Assembly: GCA_948787875.1 (NCBI GenBank) | Contig: CAQFKO010000031.1 | Span: 1 to 14,924, forward strand | Direction: 5' to 3' | Length of the DNA stretch: 14,924 nucleotides | DNA from: an uncultured Eubacteriales bacterium | GTDB lineage: Bacteria; Bacillota; Clostridia; Christensenellales; UBA1242 | Part shown: piece by piece, positions 1 to 6,442 of the stretch | Position numbering within the stretch: the stretch's first letter is position 1 | Layout of the letters: each line of letters begins with the position of its first letter | Translations under genes and position numbers: made by a program | Notes under the pieces: generated by a model | Told to the model about the DNA's origin: nothing | The model's input: only the letters and a program-made list of their open reading frames with translations | Databases searched by the model: none

Positions 1-21
1 TTGTGATACTTACAAAATCAA

Positions 22-50
22 TTGACTTAACAAATATATAATAGTATTAT
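22..50 (+). promoter_or_regulatory. Sigma-A-type promoter of the PadR-like gene
   Basis: TTGACT (22-27), a 17-base spacer and TATTAT (45-50) make a good vegetative promoter. The start of transcription would be near 57, giving a leader of about 46 bases with AGAGGA just before the ATG at 103. The -10 box lies inside a perfect 13-base palindrome at 38-50 (six-base arms around a central G), a plausible binding site for the dimeric regulator encoded next. That operator role is inference. Confidence 0.6.
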
Positions 51-102
51 TATAGTAATTAATATTATAAACTTTTACCCAAAATAAGTTAGAGGAACAA
101 TA

Positions 103-2505
103 ATGGTTAAAAATATCGATAGCGATTTGATTCGTGGAAACATTGATACTATTATCTTAAAAACCATGCTTGATGGTGATAAGTATGGTCTTGACATCAT
201 AAAAGAGGTTGAGGCAAGAAGCAATGGAACTTACGAACTTAAACAACCCACACTTTACAGCTGTTTGAAGCGTCTTGAAAATCAAGAGCTTATTTCTTCA
301 TATTGGCTAGACAGCGACATAGGTGGAAAAAGGCATTATTATAAACTTACCGAAAAAGGTCGTGACTTTTTTAAACAAAAGCAAGAAGAATGGTCAAAGT
401 CAAAATTTATTATTGACAACCTTTTGAGCAATTTTGACGACGACGAATACAGGCTCGTTAAAAAAGACGATTATGATAAAATTATAGAGGGCAAAACCTT
501 TAATTATGACGAGCAAAAAATTTCGGAAGCTCTTAAACAATATGATGGCAATTCTTCCGTCACAACCAATAGCAACGAAGGCGAAAACCAAAACTTGTCC
601 GACGAAACTGACGACCTTGGAATTAATGAATATAACAATTTGATTGGCGACGAAGACGAAGAAAATATCGAAGATAACGACGAAATTGAAGACGAAGAAG
701 ATAACTCCCCTGTTTACATTTCTTCTGATTCCGAAGAAAATGAAGAAGATAACATCGAAGAGTCGGGCGAAACACTGTCTGTTAACGATTATCTTTTAAG
801 CGAACACGAAAAGAATTTGTTATCAAGATTACGCTTTCATGACGACGAAGAAGTTAACACTTATCGCGGTGACAAAAATTCTTACATAAAGCACCTTAAC
901 ATTAATGAAGAAAGTGAAGAAGAAGTCGAAACTTCCGACAATAACTTTGATTATTATAACTCAATAAATATTGACGAAAACGACGAGGACAACAGCGAGT
1001 TATCTGAAATTGAGGAAGATATCGAAACTGATAACGAAAACAATTACGAACAAGCTGACGAAGAAAATTTTGATATAGCGGAAGATAATGAACAAGAAAA
1101 TCTTGAAGACGAATACATTGACGAAGACCATGATTTAGACAACCTTGTTGCAGTTCAGCAAAATCTTTTGGACGACAACCAAAACAGTGATATTGACGAC
1201 TTTGAAAACAAGGTTAACGAATTTTCTAAGGCTGCCCGTGAACTTCAAAACTTTGATTCAAGTGGTGAAACAACCCAAAAAGACGAATTTGACTATGATA
1301 TTCCTAAGCCAAGTGAGTTTGTTTCGGAAACACAGGAAGAAGATTCAGACGAAGAAACATTTGAAGAAGAAAGCTTTGAAAACGAAGAAATTGAACAAGC
1401 CGAAGAATTTGAAACAATTGCCGATAACACCGAAGAATTTTCGGATATTCTTGAAAGCAACAATTATGAAAATTCTCAAAATTCGTATGTTGAAGAAGAA
1501 AATTTTGAGGAAGAAACTGAACTTAACGATTATGAAACCGAAATTACTGAAAATGCAAGTTCTGTTCAAGACGACTTTTTTGACGAACTAGACGAACTTA
1601 AAGATAACAGCCGAAGTTCTTTCTTTGTTAGCGAAGACAGCTCTGAGTATGAGCCACATGAGGTAGACAAAGAAATCGAAAATTTTACGCAGTCGGAAAC
1701 TTTTTCAAGCCAAGAAGATAATTATTATCAAAACGAACAAAATGATGACGAGGTTTCCGACGAATACGAGTATGACACTATTCAAGAAGAACCTGAAACA
1801 TTAACCGATTTCTCTGCTTTTGATAACATTATTTCGCAAAATGCAGATACTTATAGCCAAGCAAATATGTTTTCCGAAAACGACAACCATCAATTTTTTG
1901 TTCCTACAATTGAACAAAAAACGGAAACTGTTGTTCAAAATGAGCCTGAAACCGAAAGTCTTAAAAAAGCAAAAGACATCAATGCCCTAAAAGAAGAATT
2001 TGAGCTGCAAGGCATTAAGGTAAAAGAGTTTAAAAAATATAGCGAACATGAAGAAACAAAAAGTTATCTTTTGGTTAACAAAATCAATCTTATTGCAAGT
2101 TTGATACTTTTGTTTGGATATATGTTTATTTTATCTGCGGTTTATATTATTATGAACAACACCTCTTACGCTCAAATGTCAGGATTCAGCTTTGTTTATT
2201 TTGCTTATGCATTTATTCCTTTTGCAGTTTGGGCAATATTTAACATAGCAAGATTTATGGCAAATCCTTACAAAAAAATCCCCGCAAAATATTCGCCGGG
2301 CGTAACGATATTTATTGCAATTATAGTTACTGTTCAGTTGCTTTTAATAACATATTGTGTTAATTTGCAACTTGGTTTTTATAGTTTTGCACAAGCCAGC
2401 TATAATCACCTTTTGTGGATTATTCCAAGCATTTTGAGCTTTACACCTATTGTTATGAACTTAATTTATATCTCATTGTTCTATTCAAAAAACTTTAATG
2501 TTTAA
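103..2505 (+). CDS. Membrane-anchored PadR-like protein with a giant acidic linker
   Basis: Residues 1-110 are a typical PadR winged helix-turn-helix: it opens with an L-(I)RG motif, has YGLDI, a TLYSCLKRLE recognition-helix region, a G-KRHYY wing and an LTEKG end. Residues about 120-600 are a low-complexity linker dominated by Asp and Glu with Asn and Ser, almost without Lys or Arg. A less acidic, probably folded segment (about 620-655) precedes four hydrophobic helices at about 660-685, 693-718, 733-753 and 770-794. PadR proteins are normally 100-200 residues, soluble and dimeric, so this is a large extension. The inferred picture is a cytoplasmic DNA-binding domain tethered to the membrane by a long flexible acidic chain. 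The single reading frame is intact, AGAGGA lies seven bases before the ATG, and the gene has its own promoter and terminator. The target genes and signal cannot be read from sequence. Confidence 0.85.
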   Translation: MVKNIDSDLIRGNIDTIILKTMLDGDKYGLDIIKEVEARSNGTYELKQPTLYSCLKRLENQELISSYWLDSDIGGKRHYYKLTEKGRDFFKQKQEEWSKSKFIIDNLLSNFDDDEYRLVKKDDYDKIIEGKTFNYDEQKISEALKQYDGNSSVTTNSNEGENQNLSDETDDLGINEYNNLIGDEDEENIEDNDEIEDEEDNSPVYISSDSEENEEDNIEESGETLSVNDYLLSEHEKNLLSRLRFHDDEEVNTYRGDKNSYIKHLNINEESEEEVETSDNNFDYYNSINIDENDEDNSELSEIEEDIETDNENNYEQADEENFDIAEDNEQENLEDEYIDEDHDLDNLVAVQQNLLDDNQNSDIDDFENKVNEFSKAARELQNFDSSGETTQKDEFDYDIPKPSEFVSETQEEDSDEETFEEESFENEEIEQAEEFETIADNTEEFSDILESNNYENSQNSYVEEENFEEETELNDYETEITENASSVQDDFFDELDELKDNSRSSFFVSEDSSEYEPHEVDKEIENFTQSETFSSQEDNYYQNEQNDDEVSDEYEYDTIQEEPETLTDFSAFDNIISQNADTYSQANMFSENDNHQFFVPTIEQKTETVVQNEPETESLKKAKDINALKEEFELQGIKVKEFKKYSEHEETKSYLLVNKINLIASLILLFGYMFILSAVYIIMNNTSYAQMSGFSFVYFAYAFIPFAVWAIFNIARFMANPYKKIPAKYSPGVTIFIAIIVTVQLLLITYCVNLQLGFYSFAQASYNHLLWIIPSILSFTPIVMNLIYISLFYSKNFNV

Positions 2506-2507
2506 AC

Positions 2508-2540
2508 AAAAATCCATGGACAAATTTCCATGGATTTTTT
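2508..2540. terminator. Bidirectional rho-independent terminator between convergent genes
   Basis: A perfect 13-base stem (2508-2520 with 2527-2539) encloses a six-base loop. The arms end in A and T runs, so each strand gives a U-rich tail. It ends the PadR-like gene on the plus strand and the polyprenyl synthase gene on the minus strand, whose stop codon is only 23 bases away. Confidence 0.85.
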
Positions 2541-2562
2541 ATTGATGTTTTTAAATAAAATA

Positions 2563-3591
2563 TTATTTTTGTCTATCAAAAATAAACTTTGCAAAGTCAC
2601 TCAATTTTTTCTTATTAGTTGCATCAAAAGTGCTGTTTTTAATAAGTTTGACGGCTTCATTGTAATTATTTTCACAAACTTTGTTTGCATAATCGAGCGA
2701 ACCCGAATTTGTTAAAAGTTCTTTTATAATTTGCACCGATTTCTTCTTTTTTGTGCCATAGAACTTATTAAACAGAGCTTGCTCATGTTTTTGTGCACTT
2801 AGTGAAAAATGTGCCGTTAAAACCGTTTTTTTACCCTCTTCAATGTCTGATTTATTTGATTTTCCCGTTGTTTTTTCTTCTCCGAAAATTCCGATTATAT
2901 CGTCTTTTGCCTGAAATAATACGCCAAGTTTTAAGCCTATTTCTTCAAGCATCAAAAGCTTATTTTTGTTTGCACCGCCAAGAGTTGCGCCCAATTGCAG
3001 CGGACCAATAATAGTGTAATATGCGGTTTTGTTTTTATACATATCAATAACATCTGCCTCGGTATAAGTTTTTAATGTTCCAAGGTCGATATCTTTGATT
3101 TGACCGCAACAAGTTTTTAAAAATATCTCACTTTGCAAACACATTGTGTTATAAATAATTTTGCTTGGAACCTTCATATTGCTTAAAATGTGATAGCATA
3201 CAAAAAAGCCTATATCTCCCATGGTAATAGCTCTTGCCTCACCAACTTTATTATCTCCCAGCCTTTTGTACATTGAAGGAATTCCGCGCCTAAGTGCACT
3301 TTGGTCAATTATATCGTCATGTGCAAGAACCGATGTTTCAAAAATTTCATAGGCAACAGAGGCCAAAAACACATTTTGCTCTTCTTCGCCCCCTGCAAGC
3401 TTGTAGCCGAGGCTTACAAGATATGCCCTTAAACACTTGCCACCAAGACAATAATTTTTGAAAACTTCAAAATAATTGGTCATAAAATAGTCATTTGTTA
3501 AGCTTTTTATATATAATTTGAATTGTTCGCTTTCAAAATATTTGTAAACTTTTTCACGAAAATTTGCTATTTCTTTTGATAAATCAGCCAT
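2563..3591 (-). CDS. Polyprenyl (E)-diphosphate synthase
   Basis: This is a trans-isoprenyl diphosphate synthase, which extends an allylic diphosphate with isopentenyl diphosphate units. The first Asp-rich motif is DDIID at residues 92-96, followed by RRG at 101-103. A GGK-x-LR motif is at 50-55, KT at 189-190, the second Asp-rich motif as DDIIG at 230-234, and GK---SDIEEGKKT at about 243-256. The 342-residue length and the DDxxG form of the second motif fit the IdsA-like branch of the family. Small residues (Ser, Val) lie four and five positions before the first motif, which in this family tends to allow products longer than C15; the exact chain length is not readable. The ribosome site AAGGGG lies about seven bases before the ATG. 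The gene stands alone with its own promoter and a shared terminator. Confidence 0.9.
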   Translation of the reverse strand: MADLSKEIANFREKVYKYFESEQFKLYIKSLTNDYFMTNYFEVFKNYCLGGKCLRAYLVSLGYKLAGGEEEQNVFLASVAYEIFETSVLAHDDIIDQSALRRGIPSMYKRLGDNKVGEARAITMGDIGFFVCYHILSNMKVPSKIIYNTMCLQSEIFLKTCCGQIKDIDLGTLKTYTEADVIDMYKNKTAYYTIIGPLQLGATLGGANKNKLLMLEEIGLKLGVLFQAKDDIIGIFGEEKTTGKSNKSDIEEGKKTVLTAHFSLSAQKHEQALFNKFYGTKKKKSVQIIKELLTNSGSLDYANKVCENNYNEAVKLIKNSTFDATNKKKLSDFAKFIFDRQK

Positions 3592-3633
3592 TTTTGTTAC
3601 CCCTTCTAACTACCCCTCTGTGATTACACTTTC

Positions 3634-3664
3634 AGTATAACATTTTATTTTTAAAAAGTCACAA
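3634..3664 (-). promoter_or_regulatory. Extended -10 promoter of the polyprenyl synthase gene
   Basis: On the minus strand TGTTATACT reads as an extended -10 (TATACT at 3634-3639, TG at 3641-3642). The -35 is poor: GTGACT at 17 bases or TTGTGA at 19 bases. Transcription would start near 3627, leaving a leader of about 35 bases. Confidence 0.5.
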
Positions 3665-3675
3665 ACCCCTGACAC

Positions 3676-3697
3676 TTTTTGAAATGATTTTCAAAAA
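3676..3697. repeat. Short perfect inverted repeat upstream of the polyprenyl synthase promoter
   Basis: Nine-base arms (TTTTTGAAA at 3676-3684 and its complement at 3689-3697) flank a four-base loop. It lies between the upstream gene's terminator and the -35 region of the polyprenyl synthase promoter. No U-run follows it on the minus strand, so it is more likely an operator-like dyad than a terminator. Its function is unknown. Confidence 0.35.
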
Positions 3698-3711
3698 AAA
3701 TTTTGTACATC

Positions 3712-3747
3712 AAAAAAAATTATTATAGTTATTATTTAATAACTATA
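3712..3747 (-). terminator. AT-rich rho-independent terminator
   Basis: An 11-base perfect stem (3724-3734 with 3737-3747) has only a two-base gap, so the real hairpin loop must open a pair or more. On the minus strand it is followed by a run of eight T (3712-3719). It lies just beyond the stop codon of the 150-residue protein gene. The stem is nearly all A:T, so termination may be leaky. Confidence 0.6.
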
Positions 3748-3749
3748 TT

Positions 3750-4202
3750 TTATTTTCCGTAAGTTCCGCCAAGTATTTGACTTTTTGGCGCTTTGGCCTT
3801 GTAACCCAAAAGCAAATATTCATTTATAATTTTTTTCATTATTTTTGTATCGTCATACGCACAAACCATTTCCGGTTCTTTTAATGAACCGATTCCCGCA
3901 ACGGTCAATGAACTGTATTCCCAAGTTAAAAAATCTTTAAACGAGTTATTGCTTTTTTTCTTTTTAAACTTTTCATATTCCAAATACAAATTATCGCTTA
4001 ATTCGCTGTCTGTTTTTACAAAAATCTCCGCCATGTCTTCATGAGAATCCTCTTCTTTTTCGGCAGAAATTATATAGACCGAATCTACCTCATTTGGATC
4101 GGGAATATAAATTTTTTTGGATTTGTCACTTTTTCTGAGAATAAATCTTTTGTCACAATCAAGTTTTAATTTTTCGATAATTATTCTGCAATCTTCTCGC
4201 AT
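3750..4202 (-). CDS. Hypothetical 150-residue protein
   Basis: I do not recognise this family. It is soluble, with no signal peptide or membrane helix. The first 80 residues are charged and include a Glu/Asp-rich stretch (EKEEDSHEDM, about 68-77). A Lys-rich segment follows (KFKKKKSNN, about 98-106), then a more conserved-looking C-terminal third ending LGGTYGK. The GGAAGG ribosome site is nine bases before the ATG. Its ATG shares one base with the stop codon of the decayed SDR upstream (TAATG), so the two were once translationally coupled and probably functioned together. It is last in the racemase-cytidylyltransferase unit and is followed by a terminator. The gene is likely real given the ribosome site, terminator and operon context. 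Confidence 0.7.
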   Translation of the reverse strand: MREDCRIIIEKLKLDCDKRFILRKSDKSKKIYIPDPNEVDSVYIISAEKEEDSHEDMAEIFVKTDSELSDNLYLEYEKFKKKKSNNSFKDFLTWEYSSLTVAGIGSLKEPEMVCAYDDTKIMKKIINEYLLLGYKAKAPKSQILGGTYGK

Positions 4203-4453
4203 TAACCTCGCCTTCCTTTTCTGTTAATAGTTATTTCGCTTATTTCTATTTGTTTTGGTAAGTACATTAAATATAAAATTATGACGGCTAGTTCGCTTGG
4301 TTTCATCCAATTTTCATGGTCGGTCATTACATTTCTGTAATCTTTTTCATGCATTTTTGACAGAAAGCCACCCATATAAACATGAATAAGCCTTGCATTT
4401 TTTATTTAATTTGAAACAACATAATTTTGTTTTAATTTCCGTTCTAAAAAATG
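4202..4453 (-). pseudogene. C-terminal remnant of a short-chain dehydrogenase (SDR)
   Basis: Translating the minus strand gives about 80 residues resembling the end of an SDR enzyme: an IKNARLIHVYMGGF segment (the late beta strand and substrate-loop start), then MKPSELAVIILYL and LPKQIEISEITI, the usual last helix and strand. The Rossmann nucleotide-binding part and the catalytic Ser-Tyr-Lys region (roughly the first 160 residues) are missing. An in-frame TAA at 4406-4408 interrupts the fragment. The stop codon TAA (4202-4204) overlaps the next gene's ATG. Upstream, the fragment runs directly into the stop region of the cytidylyltransferase gene, as expected if a deletion removed the front of the gene. 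The assignment rests on motif resemblance. Confidence 0.6.
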
Positions 4454-4457
4454 TTTT

Positions 4458-4859
4458 TCATTTTAAAATTTTTTCTTTTATTATGGTGGACGAAATGCCC
4501 TCTGTTCGCTTTAAACGAACAACCTCTTTGTTATTTTGTTTGCACCACTTTATAGCACGCTGAATGCCACCATGCTTTTGGTCTCCACCTACCACAAAAA
4601 CATCAAAATCAATCTTTTTTATGTCTTCGTCAACTTGATGATAAGCTATGACCTCGTTTACGAATTTTATTTCGTTTACAAACTCGCTTCTTTGCTTAAA
4701 ATTATATAAAACTTTGGCATTTGGCTTTGTTTTATGGATTTCTTCGTCAACTTGAACCGCAACAATTAAATAATCGCCGAACTTTGAAGCACGCTCAAAT
4801 AACTTTAAATGTCCATAGTGCAAATAATCAAACACCCCAAATGTAAGAACTTTTTTCAT
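4458..4859 (-). CDS. TagD-like glycerol-3-phosphate cytidylyltransferase family protein
   Basis: This is a small nucleotidyltransferase of the HxGH superfamily. It has GVFDYLHYGH near the start (HYGH at residues 14-17), VGGD near 90-93 and RTEGISST at about 118-125, matching the CTP-binding RTxGISTT motif of TagD enzymes. The 133 residues match single-domain TagD (about 130). TagD makes CDP-glycerol from CTP and glycerol 3-phosphate for teichoic acids; related enzymes use other phosphorylated alcohols, so the exact substrate is open. It starts four bases after the racemase-like gene, with AAGG before its ATG, and is followed by the SDR remnant. A cytidylyltransferase next to an SDR resembles systems making a CDP-activated polyol from a sugar phosphate (inference). 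Confidence 0.8.
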   Translation of the reverse strand: MKKVLTFGVFDYLHYGHLKLFERASKFGDYLIVAVQVDEEIHKTKPNAKVLYNFKQRSEFVNEIKFVNEVIAYHQVDEDIKKIDFDVFVVGGDQKHGGIQRAIKWCKQNNKEVVRLKRTEGISSTIIKEKILK

Positions 4860-4863
4860 TTTA

Positions 4864-5574
4864 CTAACCTTTTCCTTTTAAAAATTTTATTACGCTGTCT
4901 ATTGGGTCAAAAACATTTTTATTTACCGAGATATTTTGTTTTTTTGCTTGCAAATACAATACAGGTAATTCGGTGCAACCCAAAACAATATTTTTGTTTG
5001 GAATTGAATTTAAAAATTTTGCAAATTCAAAAACATCATTTTCTGCATATGAATTTTGCTTTACTTTCTCAATAAAGTTTATTACTTTTGATTGATAATC
5101 TTCCGCAAGTGTTTCGATTTCAACACCATGGTCGGCAAAAATGGATTTGTACATTCCCAAATCTACGGTGGCATCAGTTCCCAAAAGCATTACTTTTGAA
5201 ACCCCATCTGCTTGCACAGAGCCGGCACATTGTTCGATTATGTTTACAATATAATTTTTGCTTTGCGGAACAAGATTGTAAATTTCATTTAAAAATAAGT
5301 GTGCAGTGTTGCTTCCCAAAAATATAATGTTTGCACCAAAATCCATTAAGTGTTTTACCGAATTTGCAAGACCGTTTATAACAGTATCTCGTTGTTCATT
5401 ATATAACAAAGCGCGCGAGCGTGAAGGCAATGTGCAGTTGTTATCAATTATTATATGAGGCCTGTCCCATTCTTTTTGTGCGTCAAAGGCGTTTAAAATT
5501 CGTTCAAAAATATTTACCGTTGCATAAGAACCCATTCCTCCCACAATTCCTATAACATCTTTCTTTATGTCCAT
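4864..5574 (-). CDS. Aspartate/glutamate racemase family protein with an atypical first catalytic residue
   Basis: The N-terminal GIVGGMGSYAT, the DNNCTLPSR segment, GSNTAH and GCTELP mark the Asp/Glu/hydantoin racemase superfamily. Family racemases usually use two cysteines, in CNTAH and GCTEL. Here the first is Ser (Ser88 from the start chosen) and the second is Cys200. Members with only one catalytic Cys exist, so it may still be an enzyme with altered substrate or stereochemistry. I chose the internal ATG at 5574 because AGGAGA lies just before it; an in-frame ATG at 5595 would add seven residues but has no ribosome site. The length of 236 residues is normal. It is first in an operon with the cytidylyltransferase four bases downstream, and may supply an amino acid for a surface polymer (inference). 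Confidence 0.8.
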   Translation of the reverse strand: MDIKKDVIGIVGGMGSYATVNIFERILNAFDAQKEWDRPHIIIDNNCTLPSRSRALLYNEQRDTVINGLANSVKHLMDFGANIIFLGSNTAHLFLNEIYNLVPQSKNYIVNIIEQCAGSVQADGVSKVMLLGTDATVDLGMYKSIFADHGVEIETLAEDYQSKVINFIEKVKQNSYAENDVFEFAKFLNSIPNKNIVLGCTELPVLYLQAKKQNISVNKNVFDPIDSVIKFLKGKG

Positions 5575-5605
5575 ACATTCTCCTATCACATTCATTTATA
5601 TTTTA

Positions 5606-5634
5606 ATTATAAAAAAAACATGTTCCAAAATCAA
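5606..5634 (-). promoter_or_regulatory. Promoter of the racemase-cytidylyltransferase operon
   Basis: On the minus strand TTGATT (5629-5634), exactly 17 bases, and TATAAT (5606-5611). The predicted transcription start near 5599 gives a leader of about 25 bases carrying AGGAGA, which supports the ATG at 5574 as the start codon. Confidence 0.7.
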
Positions 5635-5670
5635 ATCATTTATGTTGCTTTCCAAAGTTATTGTAATATA

Positions 5671-5697
5671 AAAAAGAAAATCGAACAAACGATTTTC
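5671..5697 (-). terminator. Terminator of the tRNA-Trp transcript
   Basis: An eight-base stem (5676-5683 with 5690-5697, GAAAATCG and complement) with a six-base loop is followed on the minus strand by a T run (5671-5675). It lies 33 bases after the tRNA 3' end and upstream of the racemase promoter. Confidence 0.7.
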
Positions 5698-5729
5698 CTT
5701 TTTATTTTGATTTTAACCGAAGTTTCGTT

Positions 5730-5803
5730 TGGCAGGGGTGGAAGGAGTTGAACCCTCCTCTGGAGTTTTGGAGACTCTCATTCTACCGATGAACTACACC
5801 CCT
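5730..5803 (-). tRNA. tRNA-Trp (anticodon CCA)
   Basis: The minus strand folds into a cloverleaf. Acceptor AGGGGTG (5797-5803) pairs perfectly with CACCCCT, then G73 and an encoded CCA (5730-5732). The D stem is GTTC/GAAT. The anticodon loop CTCCAAA gives anticodon CCA, reading UGG (Trp). The T arm is GAGGG-TTCAACT-CCTTC. The variable loop is four bases. The anticodon stem appears to have one A-C mismatch at its outer pair (27-43). It is transcribed alone from a near-perfect promoter. Confidence 0.95.
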
Positions 5804-5814
5804 ACAACAAAAAG

Positions 5815-5844
5815 ATTATAGCATAATCGGTTTTGTTATGTCAA
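5815..5844 (-). promoter_or_regulatory. Strong promoter of tRNA-Trp
   Basis: Perfect TTGACA (5839-5844) and perfect TATAAT (5815-5820), an 18-base spacer and an extended TGC before the -10. Transcription should start near 5808, about five bases before the mature tRNA 5' end, so the 5' leader removed by RNase P would be very short. Confidence 0.8.
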
Positions 5845-5880
5845 TAAATTTATGCTTTTCTATTTATAATATAAAAATAT

Positions 5881-5909
5881 TTGGCTAAAAAATTAAAATG
5901 TGATATATT
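5881..5909 (+). promoter_or_regulatory. Promoter of rnhA, predicted to give a leaderless mRNA
   Basis: TTGGCT (5881-5886), a 17-base spacer and TATATT (5904-5909) preceded by TG as an extended -10. Seven bases beyond the -10 is 5916, the A of the rnhA ATG. No Shine-Dalgarno-like sequence lies in the 20 bases before that ATG. Confidence 0.55.
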
Positions 5910-5915
5910 CTTGTT

Positions 5916-6365
5916 ATGAATAAATTTAATGTTTCGATTTATACCGACGGGGCGTGTTCTGGAAATCCGGGTGCAGGCGGTTGGGGTGCGGTTTTGATTT
6001 ACGGAAATATAAAAAAAGAAATCTCGGGTTTTGACCCACAAACCACAAACAACAAAATGGAACTTACTGCCGTTATTAAGGCTCTTGAAATGCTTAAAAC
6101 ACAATGCAATGTTGAATTATACTCTGATTCTGCTTATGTTGTTAATGCAATAAATGAGGGCTGGCTTAACAATTGGAAAGAAAAAAATTGGATTGGCTCT
6201 GACAAAAAACCTGTTAAAAATATTGAGCTTTGGCAAAGTTTGGACAGTCTTTTAAGCAAGCACAATGTTAATTTTAACAAGGTAAAAGGTCATGCGGATA
6301 ATGAGCTTAACAACCGTTGTGACGAGCTTGCAACAGGTGAAATTGCAAAAAATGTAAATTTATAA
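5916..6365 (+). CDS. rnhA: Ribonuclease HI
   Basis: This endonuclease cuts the RNA strand of RNA-DNA hybrids, for example Okazaki primers and R-loops. The catalytic set is complete: Asp11 in YTDGACSGNPG, Glu49 in NNKMELTAV, Asp71 in YSDSAYV and Asp136 in NRCDELA, with the active-site His at 126 (KGHADN). The basic handle region (WLNNWKEKNW, about 83-92), typical of E. coli-type RNase HI, is present. At 149 residues it is full length. The ATG is set by the TDG motif 11 residues later. No ribosome site precedes it, and the promoter places the transcript start on the ATG, so the mRNA is probably leaderless. The Cys-rich protein gene follows 77 bases later on the same strand. Confidence 0.95.
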   Translation: MNKFNVSIYTDGACSGNPGAGGWGAVLIYGNIKKEISGFDPQTTNNKMELTAVIKALEMLKTQCNVELYSDSAYVVNAINEGWLNNWKEKNWIGSDKKPVKNIELWQSLDSLLSKHNVNFNKVKGHADNELNNRCDELATGEIAKNVNL

Positions 6366-6442
6366 AACATTATGTAATTGCCGAAAATTTGAGGAATTAT
6401 GCGTGACATAATATCAAATGTTTCGACAAAATAGGAGAATTT

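Noticed and set aside
1145..1591. Lys-rich 148-residue frame inside the acidic linker of the PadR-like gene
   Set aside because: It is the +2 reading of GAA/GAC-rich codons, which gives AAA/AAG-like Lys codons. It has no ribosome site and an unrealistic composition.
2563..3591. The second Asp-rich motif of the polyprenyl synthase as DDIIG seemed a defect
   Set aside because: The surrounding pattern (DDxxGIFG followed by GK and DIxEGKKT) is the usual form in IdsA-like members, so it is a subfamily trait.
5575..5595. Upstream ATG of the racemase-like gene
   Set aside because: The AGGAGA site lies between this ATG and the ATG at 5574, and is correctly spaced only for the latter.
6366..6442. 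Independent promoter for the Cys-rich gene
   Set aside because: CATAAT and TTGAGG-like hexamers are present but no pair has acceptable spacing; read-through from rnhA is simpler.
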